A model generated the notes under the pieces. It did no database searches and was not told the origin of the DNA. It saw nothing but the letters and a program-made list of their open reading frames with translations. Positions 1-6,792 of a DNA stretch of 43,316 nucleotides are shown here, in pieces. The first letter of the stretch is position 1, and each line of letters begins with the position of its first letter. The DNA is taken from positions 1 to 43,316 of the forward strand of contig MNGN01000002.1 in the NCBI GenBank assembly GCA_001918745.1. Reading direction: 5' to 3'. The DNA is from Crenarchaeota archaeon 13_1_40CM_3_52_17. Lineage in GTDB: Archaea; Thermoproteota; Bathyarchaeia; 40CM-2-53-6. Made by a program: the position numbers and the translations under genes.

Positions 1-641
1 AAAACGCTGGCATTCTTACACTCATTTGTCTTAACCTTTCAATATGAATTGTGCTTATACTTGTATTAAAGTCTCCTAAGACTAGTCCGACAATAGTGCT
101 CCATAGAGCTAGTGGAAGGTCAATCTGTAGAAAACGATCATTCCACGCGACAGTCAAGCGAACAGCATTTGCACCATGTGCGAGAAGTGAGATTGAACCA
201 GCGTGCCCACAATACCGGATGACAGACCTCAGGAATTGTTCCTTGCTCCAATAGGGAAGATTGGAGGGGTTTGAACTTGCATTCGCTCCCACACCCGAGA
301 ACTTGAAGAACGGGCTAGTTCAGACTCCCGAAAGGAGTCAGAACTAAAGGCAGATTCAATTCGACCCTTGGGAGAGCCAACGAGAGTCAGTCCTGTGAAA
401 GGATAAGTCAGGAAAATTCTCTTCGTAATTGTTCTCACGGTTTGCGATGCGAGACCGCTCGCTAAGGATGAATATCGGGGCACAAATTCAATTTAAAGGA
501 TGGAGTTCGTTTCTTCCTCTGTGGGGAATCCTTCAGGCTCCCCCAAATTTTAGGACGAGTCTACCGCAACTCCATTGGTTCCATAATGTGAGCTAGCGCA
601 AAAGCTTAGCATGGCATTTAGACATACCCATCTGTCAAGAC
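1..641. other. Gene-free left flank
   Basis: I see no convincing gene here. Short open frames exist on both strands but lack domain-like sequence and overlap one another. The only clear structure is repeat copy A (265-345), described separately. The stretch belongs to a gene-decay zone that continues to about 4.9 kb. Confidence 0.5.
265..345 (-). repeat. 81-bp dispersed repeat, copy A, with terminal hairpin
   Basis: This copy matches 4752-4832 at 76 of 81 positions, and its first ~33 bases also match 8987-9019. On the plus strand it starts AGGGGTTTGAACTTGC and ends in a hairpin with arms AGTTCaGACTCC and GGAGTCaGAACT around CGAAA. The A-A mismatch in this stem is an A-T pair in copy B, and the C-G pair near the loop here is C-A there. 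The minus strand is open in one frame, but four of the five differences from copy B would change an amino acid, so it is not under protein selection. It may be a structured RNA, a recombination site or a MITE-like element. Confidence 0.75.
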
Positions 642-1270
642 TTGCCAACTCAGATACTCGCCGTCTCCCTTGCTGCATTCATCTCGATATCTGCCCTTCT
701 GCTTGCGGACAGAGAACGCTACATGCATGGGTTCAGGTCGTTCGACCTCAGTTTCGCGCAAGCAATGGTCCTCTCAACAGTCAAGCAGGCCAAAGAAACA
801 TCACAAACCTATGCAGAAATCGCAAAGATGTGGCTGAGAAGGTCGCAAGATTTCAGACATGCATCTCTCTCCTTGAGCTTCTCCTGCGCTAATATGCTAG
901 TCAGTACGGTTCTCATCGCGTTTTCATTCACAAGTGATTACCTCTTTGGAGGTTGGCTTTACGTTCCCTTCCTCGCTACGGGAGTGCTATTTCTAGCGCT
1001 AATGCTAGTCGGGCAACTGATTAGGTACGAGTATCTTGTTGACTCGAGATCCAACTGTATTCGCAATTTTGCCTCATCGTACATCAAAATATCTTGGCGT
1101 TTGTCCATGTTGTTCCCCCGTTGCTACCTCCGCTCAAGCCAACTCACATTGCCCGCTGGCCTGAAATCCAAGGCCTAATAGACCGAGACGAAAATATTGC
1201 CAAGTACGTGCAAGAGCTTCCCCCAACGCGATACCTTAGCATGGTGCCGAACAAATGGCCCGAGAGGTAG
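642..1270 (+). pseudogene. Frameshifted integral membrane protein gene
   Basis: From a TTG at 642 the frame encodes a hydrophobic N-terminal helix (residues ~4-22), a polar helical stretch (~25-75) and two further membrane helices (~80-98 and ~104-126). After the residues near VDSRSNCIRNFASS the reading becomes low-complexity in this frame. The sequence stays protein-like in another frame from about 1082 to the TAG at 1268-1270, where it reads HIARWPEIQGLIDRDENIAK and ends MVPNKWPER. One indel near 1075-1090, close to an AAAA run at 1086-1089, would rejoin them into a protein of about 209 residues. The family is not recognised. No in-frame ATG exists upstream, so the N-terminus may also be lost. 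A sequencing error in the A run is the alternative. Confidence 0.5.
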
Positions 1271-1943
1271 AAGCTAGCTTGAATTACTTCCTCGCTGGAA
1301 AAGAGGTTACTAGGCGATCGCAATAAGTTCGGCTGAAACCCTCTAACAGGGCCTGAAAGATTGGGAGTCCAAACCGATGTCGGTTCCCTTCTAAGACATC
1401 GCTTCAACCGATCCACGGACGTCTAATGAGAGCTACTTGAGAGGGCGAAGTTCTCGGGGGATCAAGACCAACTGCGCACATAGTCACAACAAGGGACTTA
1501 CTATCCGCGATGGATTACACTTTGATGTTGAAGAGCCGCTATTCGGCGACTTACAATCGCCTTCGACCGGTCTATTGGACCGAGAGGTTGGCAAGGCTGT
1601 TTTTCGAAACTGTTAAGTTCTTCTTCTATCCATCGGACTTTCACGACACTCTCCAGAACGAGCAACGTCGATTATGAGCTTGTCTCGTTGCGCTTTTGCC
1701 GAAATCCCAATGCTACAAGCGACACTCTCCAGGGGGAAGCCGCCAGCTCGGGTTCTGGACAAAAGAAGAAGCCCCTCAGCCACAGCCTACTACGCCCCCT
1801 CCCCCTCTAGGGCTACCAAAGTGAACCCCCAGGTCAAAGAATATCAAGACGACGTAGGAAGTCCGAGCCCAAGAAGGAAGAGACCGAGAGCGAAGGGCTC
1901 GATATGGGGCTGATGCTGATATGGCAACGACCGTTTAGTTGAG
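1271..1943. other. Stretch without an intact gene
   Basis: Two overlapping plus-strand frames between about 1431 and 1675 both read as plausible protein. One contains a 56-codon ATG frame at about 1510-1677, and neither resembles a known domain. The zinc-ribbon relic at 1691-1824 lies in the same stretch. The whole interval looks like decaying coding sequence, not regulatory DNA. Confidence 0.35.
1691..1824 (+). pseudogene. Relic of a zinc-ribbon protein with a proline-rich linker
   Basis: No single frame encodes a complete product. Across frames, pieces resemble the common archaeal double zinc ribbon: one frame reads FCRNPNATSDTLQG, the next ATLSRGK and LDK, and a third EEAPQPQPTTPPPPLGLPK followed by TGA at 1822-1824. 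Intact relatives typically read CxxCGATLSPGAKFCxKCGAP followed by a P/Q/T-rich linker. The cysteines of the second knuckle are absent. I infer a frameshifted, cysteine-stripped remnant. The match rests on visual resemblance alone and could be chance in proline-rich DNA. Confidence 0.25.
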
Positions 1944-2246
1944 GTGAAGCTAGTGGGCCTGAATGAGGGAGTTTGGGCGTTCGTGTTGATAGATGGCGCG
2001 CAGTTTGATGGCACAGAACCTAGGCGCTTGATAAGGTTCGAACGAAACGTCTGCTACGTTGTGGAACCCGGGAAGAACATCTTTGAAGTCAAACCGAGTA
2101 GACTAGAGCGGACTGATGCGGTAACACTGATTGCAGAAACTGGCTTTTGGCATTACGGGAGGGTTTCGATGAGGTTCGACTCTGCTACGGACGCGGACAT
2201 TGTTGAGCAGAAGTTGAGACCACTGCTCCCCGACCCGCTGAAGTGA
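1944..2246 (+). CDS. Small hypothetical protein (100 aa)
   Basis: A GTG start at 1944 has GAGG directly before it, which is close for a ribosome site. The product is about 100 residues with alternating hydrophobic and charged segments typical of a small soluble alpha/beta protein. It has a plausible body (IRFERNVCYVVEPGKNIFEV), a WHYG motif near residue 69 and a charged C-terminus (KLRPLLPDPLK). There are no cysteine pairs, membrane segments or recognised motifs. It precedes the orphan RHS fragment by about 75-180 bases in the same direction. The family is unknown, and it may itself be a fragment of a larger lost protein. Confidence 0.45.
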   Translation: MKLVGLNEGVWAFVLIDGAQFDGTEPRRLIRFERNVCYVVEPGKNIFEVKPSRLERTDAVTLIAETGFWHYGRVSMRFDSATDADIVEQKLRPLLPDPLK

Positions 2247-2420
2247 CCGGTTGGGAAGACTCCAGGAACTGATTCTCAGGTTTTTCGAATTTTTCTACGC
2301 CGCCACCTCCCTTTGGGCCCCTAAGGATTACGGCGAAATTGGCGCGGGCAGGACAACGGAGCCGCATCTGGATCGGAGACCTACAGGTTCACAAGCAAAC
2401 CTGTTAGTGCAACGACAGGT

Positions 2421-3179
2421 TTGTACTATGAGTATCATCGTTGGTACGACCCTTCAACCGGACGATTCATCAGTCAGGATCCGCAGCCTGGCAAGCCATC
2501 CATTCCGCAGAGCGTCAACCTCTATACTTACTCGAGTAACGAACCCACAGTTCTAACAGATCCGACAGGGGAGGCAGATTGCGACATCCGGAATCCTTTC
2601 GCCTATGGAGGATGTACACTCCAGAATGTCTACAGTTTCGGGAGGAACGTAGCTGGGAAGGCATACGACTACGGTAGGAAAACTCTGACTTGGTCGGCTA
2701 ACGAGGGCAAGAGAGTACTCATTGACGAGGGGAAGAAACTTATCAAGTCAGGAATAGATACGATCAAAACAATTGCCGACACCGCCAAGGCATTATGGGA
2801 TCTGGATGTGCGAACCAACGGGGAGTTCTGGGGAGGGGTCCGGGACTATTTCGCTTGGGAGATTCAATTCTACAACTCGAATCTGCACAGCAAGGATAGG
2901 AATATCAGAACCTTGTATGAGTGCACCATGACAGCTTCTATAATCACATTAGCAACCGTCGGGGTCATTTACGCGGCTCCTGCAGCGAGTTTTCTCTATT
3001 ACTGGATTGTTTCGCAGGCCACCTTGACCATACCTACGTGGGCGAGCGGAGCGGCATTGGGAGGGCTGATATTCGGACCTGAATATAGTGAGCAACTCGC
3101 GCACCTCGCCTCAGCGACCATAGATTTTGCATGGAACGTTGGAAGTGGATGTGCCAGTGACGCGGCCAGCTATTTCTAG
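2421..3179 (+). CDS. Orphan RHS-repeat C-terminal fragment with variable hydrophobic tip
   Basis: RHS/YD-repeat proteins end in a conserved core followed by a variable C-terminal domain that is often a toxin. Homology begins before the listed TTG, at about 2382, as YRFTSKPVSATTGLYYEYH. It continues through the core motif RWYDPSTGRFISQDP and the closing NLYTYSSNEPTVLTDPTG (residues ~35-52). A stop at 2322-2324 and the absence of upstream RHS sequence mean the large repeat body is missing. The ~200-residue tip after DPTG has an amphipathic lysine-rich region (~85-120), then two hydrophobic segments (~168-195 and ~200-218), suggesting membrane activity. This resembles an orphan toxin-tip cassette left after recombination. 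Expression is doubtful because no start or leader of the parent protein remains. The RHS assignment is firm; the tip's function is unknown. Confidence 0.7.
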   Translation: MYYEYHRWYDPSTGRFISQDPQPGKPSIPQSVNLYTYSSNEPTVLTDPTGEADCDIRNPFAYGGCTLQNVYSFGRNVAGKAYDYGRKTLTWSANEGKRVLIDEGKKLIKSGIDTIKTIADTAKALWDLDVRTNGEFWGGVRDYFAWEIQFYNSNLHSKDRNIRTLYECTMTASIITLATVGVIYAAPAASFLYYWIVSQATLTIPTWASGAALGGLIFGPEYSEQLAHLASATIDFAWNVGSGCASDAASYF

Positions 3180-3238
3180 GTGGACTGGACAATCGATTCT
3201 AATGTGAAAGTGTTCGGAGAGTGTGGAGAGTAGGCTGA

Positions 3239-3841
3239 ATGCCAGAATATGAGAACCGCATTGCGACAGTCGGAGCAGAAGCCTGCGCGCAGCTAGGCAT
3301 CGCTTTTACTATATCGGGCATCGTATGGATGGATCGTACGTTTGTTCGCCGAGTAGGCTCTGACGATTGCATATTTGCAGGGGGCAGGATTATTCTACCC
3401 AGGCGAATGGCAGGAAAGTTAGAACCAGAGGACTGGAGACCACTAATGATTTCCTCGCTGCTATATCGCAGACGGTTGGTCTGGACAATGCCGATAGACA
3501 TGCTCATTACCTTATTGATTACTCCGATGCTCACAATCCTTACCGCGGCTCTAGTTTTTGCTTTCGTCTCTCGCAACTTCGTTGCGATCTTACTATTTCT
3601 TGCTGTCATTATCGGTCTCTTCCTCTCAACAAGGATAGCCCAAGCCAGGAAAAAGCTCTGGCTTCGCGCAGACACGGAGGCCGCGAAGATGTCCGGGAAC
3701 GAGGCGTTCACTTTAGTGCTCCGCAAGATAGAATCGTTCGATACGAACAAAAATGAAAAGGCCAAAAACAGATGGTTTAGTCGTTACTTGTCCAGCAGGC
3801 CGACTATTCCTGAGAGGATTCTTAATCTTCGAAAGATCTAG
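3239..3841 (+). CDS. M48 peptidase-like membrane protein lacking zinc ligands
   Basis: The 200-residue product follows the order of an HtpX/Ste24-type M48 domain. A strand and turn reads CIFAGGRIILPRRMAGKL (~44-61), matching the segment just before HEXXH in M48 enzymes. Two membrane helices follow (~83-108, ~113-131). Next comes RADTEAAKMSGN (~143-154), equivalent to the region of the third zinc ligand, and finally SRPTIPERILNLRKI, equivalent to the C-terminal HPPTEERI motif. Where HEXXH should be (~70-79) the sequence reads MISSLLYRRR, and the Glu of the usual ExxxD is Trp. All three ligands are therefore gone, so it cannot be a zinc protease. ATG at 3239 follows a GGAGAG run. It may be a pseudoenzyme, possibly a partner of the RHS tip 60 bases upstream, or a decaying gene. 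Confidence 0.5.
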   Translation: MPEYENRIATVGAEACAQLGIAFTISGIVWMDRTFVRRVGSDDCIFAGGRIILPRRMAGKLEPEDWRPLMISSLLYRRRLVWTMPIDMLITLLITPMLTILTAALVFAFVSRNFVAILLFLAVIIGLFLSTRIAQARKKLWLRADTEAAKMSGNEAFTLVLRKIESFDTNKNEKAKNRWFSRYLSSRPTIPERILNLRKI

Positions 3842-4225
3842 CAAGACGGGCGCTACCCGCCGATTTGAGTCCTCTTCACTCGAGTTGAGATTTCTGCAAT
3901 GTCTGGCCCTTGTGCCAGCGAAATGTCCTTCGATCATCATCTTCCGTTCGTGATCAATGAAGGCTTCGTCTAGATCGTTCTCGAAATACTTCCTCAATCC
4001 GTGACAGGTAGGTATCTTCGGATCCAATTCAGCCTTTCTTTTGGCCCTGTGGATTGCAGCCCAGACGCCGTAGTAGCTTCTTGGAATAAGCCTGGCGTCG
4101 GGTCTATCTTGGACGAGGCCATCTCCGATACATCCCTGAGCAGTCGGACGGATCCCAGTTCCTAGGAATGTGTAGCCTGCCGCCTTCTTCCCTACGTAGC
4201 ATTCTTCCTCGGCTGCTTCAGTATG
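3713..4225 (-). pseudogene. Relic of an archaeal tyrosine recombinase (integrase) C-terminus
   Basis: The minus frame is open from the stop at 4226-4228 and has no good start. It reads SYYGVWAAIHRAKRKAELDP, then CHGLRKYFENDLDEAFIDHE and MMIEGHFAGTRARH, the C-terminal catalytic core of archaeal SSV-like tyrosine recombinases. The HxLR box (H and R) and the second His of GHF are present. The position nine residues after that His, where the nucleophilic Tyr belongs, is Cys (ARHC; one base change from Tyr). The N-terminal domains are missing and the residues after about 3870 are unrelated. The 3' end also overlaps the M48-like gene on the other strand. It is therefore a dead remnant of an integrated element. 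Confidence 0.65.
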
Positions 4226-4264
4226 TTATGTGGCACGGGACGTTGGAACTAACAGGCAAGGCCA

Positions 4265-4545
4265 ATGGACATAGTATTTCTGATCACCGCCCTCGGTTCA
4301 ATATTGTTTGGAATGGCATTGATGGGCCTTTGCAGGCCAGGAAAACCCTGGAACAGACCGTATCTAGGAATGCGTGCCTCGCCGACACTAGAGGGAGTCG
4401 CCATTTGCACACTGATTTGATCCCCTCAATTGTTGGATGGACTCTACTCGTCTTCGCGGGCGTGTTCTTCTGGATATCATTCTATGGCATGTTTTTCAGA
4501 AAAAAGGAATACCCTCTTAAATTGCCTCGAAAGCGTCGAATCTAG
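4265..4545 (+). pseudogene. Frameshifted small two-helix membrane protein
   Basis: ATG at 4265 opens a frame reading MDIVFLITALGSILFGMALM (first membrane helix), then RPGKPWNRPYLGMRASPTLE, and stops at a TGA near 4415. A second frame continues directly with PSIVGWTLLVFAGVFFWISF (second helix) and a basic tail FRKKEYPLKLPRKRRI, ending at 4545. Joined by a one-base shift near 4400-4420 they form a protein of about 92 residues with both helices and a positively charged cytoplasmic end. The second frame also extends upstream to 4168, but that part is not protein-like. Function is unknown. It is either a pseudogene or the site of an assembly error. Confidence 0.45.
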
Positions 4546-4731
4546 GAAGGACAAGAGCAACATTAGGTGTCCTCCAATTGTTAGATTGTTGACCTTAGGA
4601 GGATAATTTTCTTCCCGTGTACGCAATCCCTTAGGCCGTTCCATGTTGCTTGGAACATAGCAGGACGTTCAAGAGACATGCGATCTGAGTCAAGAACTTG
4701 AACGCTCTCCAGCTGAAAGTCCCGCAGGAGA

Positions 4732-4747
4732 CATGCTCCTGGGGCGT
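4732..4747. repeat. Short inverted repeat beside repeat copy B
   Basis: Arms CAGGAG and CTCCTG surround ACAT/G in a perfect 6-bp stem, ending five bases before repeat copy B. A second imperfect hairpin with arms GTTCC and GGAAC lies about 75-90 bases further left. There is no T-rich tail that would make either a clear terminator. Confidence 0.35.
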
Positions 4748-4751
4748 GCAA

Positions 4752-4832
4752 AGGGGTTTGAACTTGCGTTTGCTCCCACGCCCGAGAACTTGAAGAACGG
4801 GCTAGTTCAGACTCCCGAAAGAAGTCTGAACT
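4752..4832 (-). repeat. 81-bp dispersed repeat, copy B, with perfect 10-bp hairpin
   Basis: This is the direct-repeat partner of 265-345 (five differences in 81 bases, four of them transitions). Its right end forms a perfect stem with arms AGTTCAGACT and AGTCTGAACT around a nine-base loop CCCGAAAGA. Both copies have the same orientation and lie either side of the recombinase relic and the other broken genes. A 53-codon gene (4940-5101) and the glyoxylate genes lie to the right. Confidence 0.75.
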
Positions 4833-4939
4833 GAGATAGACTATCGCTAAGAGTTTGAACCGAGAAAGGGAATCATATCTTAGACTTACAGGCGCCCACC
4901 AAATCTTCGTCAAAAACGGTAACCTTAGTCGTTCCGGAG

Positions 4940-5101
4940 TTAGGCTGTCAACAATTCTCGCTTCCCCGCACTCAAGGCAGCTTGAAGACGACGTATCCTC
5001 CGCTGGCGTGTAACAATTTCGGCTCGAATCTCTCTGCTCAACTGCGTCACCTCATTCAGCCTTTCTCGCAACAGATAACCCTCGCTCACCCAAGGCCACA
5101 C
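4940..5101 (-). CDS. Small basic helical protein (53 aa)
   Basis: A GTG start at 5101 sits nine bases after a strong GGAGG-type ribosome site on the minus strand. The 53-residue product has a W/P-rich start (VWPWVSEGYLLRERL) and then an Arg/Glu-rich helix with heptad-like spacing (LSREIRAEIVTRQRRIRRLQ) ending KRELLTA. This composition suits a short coiled-coil or nucleic-acid-binding protein. The overlapping plus-strand frame (4982-5233) is much less protein-like. It may equally be the surviving C-terminus of a longer gene, since the frame stays open upstream to about 5175. Family unknown. Confidence 0.4.
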   Translation of the reverse strand: MWPWVSEGYLLRERLNEVTQLSREIRAEIVTRQRRIRRLQAALSAGKRELLTA

Positions 5102-5302
5102 CTTTCGCCTCCCTCCGTTAACGAGCTCGGTAAGAACAAGCTCACAAAGAACAAAGAGAGTAGACCCTTCGATTACGCATTAAGCGAAAAGGCCATTCCT
5201 AATGACTTGTCCAATTCTTCTCCACAAGACTGACAATTTCCTAATGCATGTTTTGAGGATCTGAGATTGGTAACTCTGATACGTTTGGGACGCCAGAACC
5301 AG

Positions 5303-5330
5303 CTATCCATGCAAATATATCTAAGGATAG
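5303..5330 (+). promoter_or_regulatory. Probable aceA promoter with flanking inverted repeat
   Basis: An AT-rich TATA-like box AAATATAT (5313-5320) lies between the inverted arms CTATCC and GGATAG. In archaea transcription begins about 25 bases after the box, which would fall close to the ATG at 5339 and give a nearly leaderless mRNA. A second AT-rich element, TTTATTAT, at about 5357-5364 could serve a TTG at 5396. The symmetric arms may be a regulator site. Confidence 0.35.
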
Positions 5331-5338
5331 AAATCGGA

Positions 5339-6748
5339 ATGATTGTCTACCAACAATTTATTATTCACGAGGTTAGATATCAACGACAACACGCTTTGAC
5401 GAATGTAATTGCGCATCTCACAGGAGAGGCTGAACGGTTGTCGCAGGCCTGGAGATCAGGACGCTGGAACGGAATCCGTCGACCCTACTCGGCAAAGGAC
5501 GTCTGCAAACTCCGCGGGACAGTCCATCCAGAATACACTCTCGCACGACAGGGCGCGGAAAAGTTTGAGCGCCTCCTGAGAGACGAACCTTACATTCATA
5601 CTCTCGGTGCGCTGACCGGGGCACAAGCGCTGCAGATGGTTCAGGCTGGCCTCAAGGCGATCTATATGAGCGGCTGGCAGGTAGCCGCGGACGCCAACGT
5701 TTCTGGGCAGACTTATCCGGACCAGAGTCTGTACCCTGCCAATAGCGTCCCGAATCTGGTAAAGAGGATCAATCAAGCGTTCCAGAGAGCTGACCAGATC
5801 CAATTCATGAACGGCGAAGGGACAATCGACTGGTTCGCACCGATAATCGCCGATGCGGAAGCAGGGTTTGGCGGACCGCTCAACGCGTTCGAATTAATGA
5901 AGGCGATGATAGAGGCTGGAGCGGCAGGAGTACACTTTGAAGACCAGCTTGCTTCAGAGAAGAAATGCGGCCACCTGGGCGGCAAGGTCCTAGTTCCCAC
6001 TCAGCAGTTCATCAAGACTCTGATTGCGGCCAGGCTTGCGGCGGACGTAATGGGGGTCCCAACGTATCTCGTCGCGCGGACTGATGCTATGGGAGCGAAA
6101 CTCTTGTCAAGCGATGCGGACCCGCGGGACCTGCCCTACACCACCGGTGAGCGAACAGCAGAAGGTTTCTACAGGATCAAACCCGGCATAGAAGCGGGCA
6201 TAGCGCGAGGCATCAGCTATGCCCCTTACGCCGACATCCTATGGTGCGAAACTCCCACACCTAACCTTGATGAAGCAAGAAGGTTTGCAGAAGCCGTTCA
6301 CAGAGTCTACCCTGGGAAACTACTAGCATACAATTGCTCCCCCTCGTTCAACTGGGAGAAACACCTGGATCAAGAGAGCGTTCGGCGTTTCCAGAAAGAA
6401 CTGGGCATGATGGGTTACAAGTTCCAGTTCGTCACATTGGCCGGTTTCCATAGTCTCTCAGTATCCATGTTCGAGCTGGCAAGACAATACGCTATTGAAG
6501 GAATGGCGGCCTATGTTCGTGTCCAGAGGAAAGAGTTCGAGGCGGAACCTGCAGGCTACACGGCCGTGAAACACCAGGCGTTTGTGGGAACAGAATACTT
6601 TGACGAGGTTTCAACTGTAATATCCAGCGGAACGTCATCGACCACAGCGATGGGCGAATCCACCGAAACAGCCCAGTTCAAAGAACAAACAGCCCTCGCC
6701 ACTCCTCCAGTCTCAAGTACCAAGTCTGACCGGGATCGGAACTACTAG
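5339..6748 (+). CDS. aceA: Isocitrate lyase
   Basis: It cleaves isocitrate to succinate and glyoxylate, the first step of the glyoxylate shunt, in the cytosol. The sequence follows the family throughout: [20 protein letters not shown] near the N-terminus, the glyoxylate/Mg region [18 protein letters not shown], the catalytic loop with KKCGH (~208-212), and [11 protein letters not shown] further on. From ATG 5339 the length is 469 aa; E. coli AceA has 434. The start is uncertain. The frame is open to a TTG at 5267, but a TATA-like box at 5313-5320 argues for 5339, and homology proper begins near a TTG at 5396. The C-terminal ~35 residues are S/T/E-rich and probably disordered. The aceB gene follows within 44 bases or fewer, so the two form an operon. 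Function is secure. Confidence 0.95.
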   Translation: MIVYQQFIIHEVRYQRQHALTNVIAHLTGEAERLSQAWRSGRWNGIRRPYSAKDVCKLRGTVHPEYTLARQGAEKFERLLRDEPYIHTLGALTGAQALQMVQAGLKAIYMSGWQVAADANVSGQTYPDQSLYPANSVPNLVKRINQAFQRADQIQFMNGEGTIDWFAPIIADAEAGFGGPLNAFELMKAMIEAGAAGVHFEDQLASEKKCGHLGGKVLVPTQQFIKTLIAARLAADVMGVPTYLVARTDAMGAKLLSSDADPRDLPYTTGERTAEGFYRIKPGIEAGIARGISYAPYADILWCETPTPNLDEARRFAEAVHRVYPGKLLAYNCSPSFNWEKHLDQESVRRFQKELGMMGYKFQFVTLAGFHSLSVSMFELARQYAIEGMAAYVRVQRKEFEAEPAGYTAVKHQAFVGTEYFDEVSTVISSGTSSTTAMGESTETAQFKEQTALATPPVSSTKSDRDRNY

Positions 6749-6792
6749 GCTTGCACTTATCCGACGAAGTCGAGAGTCGATCCGAGCTAGTA

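Noticed and set aside
265-345. 81-bp repeat as a tRNA or tRNA fragment
   Set aside because: The minus strand has a GTTCAAAC T-loop-like string, but the flanking bases cannot form the T stem in any copy.
229-483. Minus-strand open frame sharing a peptide with the frame at 4581-4913
   Set aside because: The shared peptide is just the 81-bp repeat read in one frame. Four of five differences between copies change the amino acid, so there is no protein selection.
4982-5233. Plus-strand frame of 83 codons before aceA
   Set aside because: Composition is not protein-like; the minus strand has a better frame with a ribosome site.
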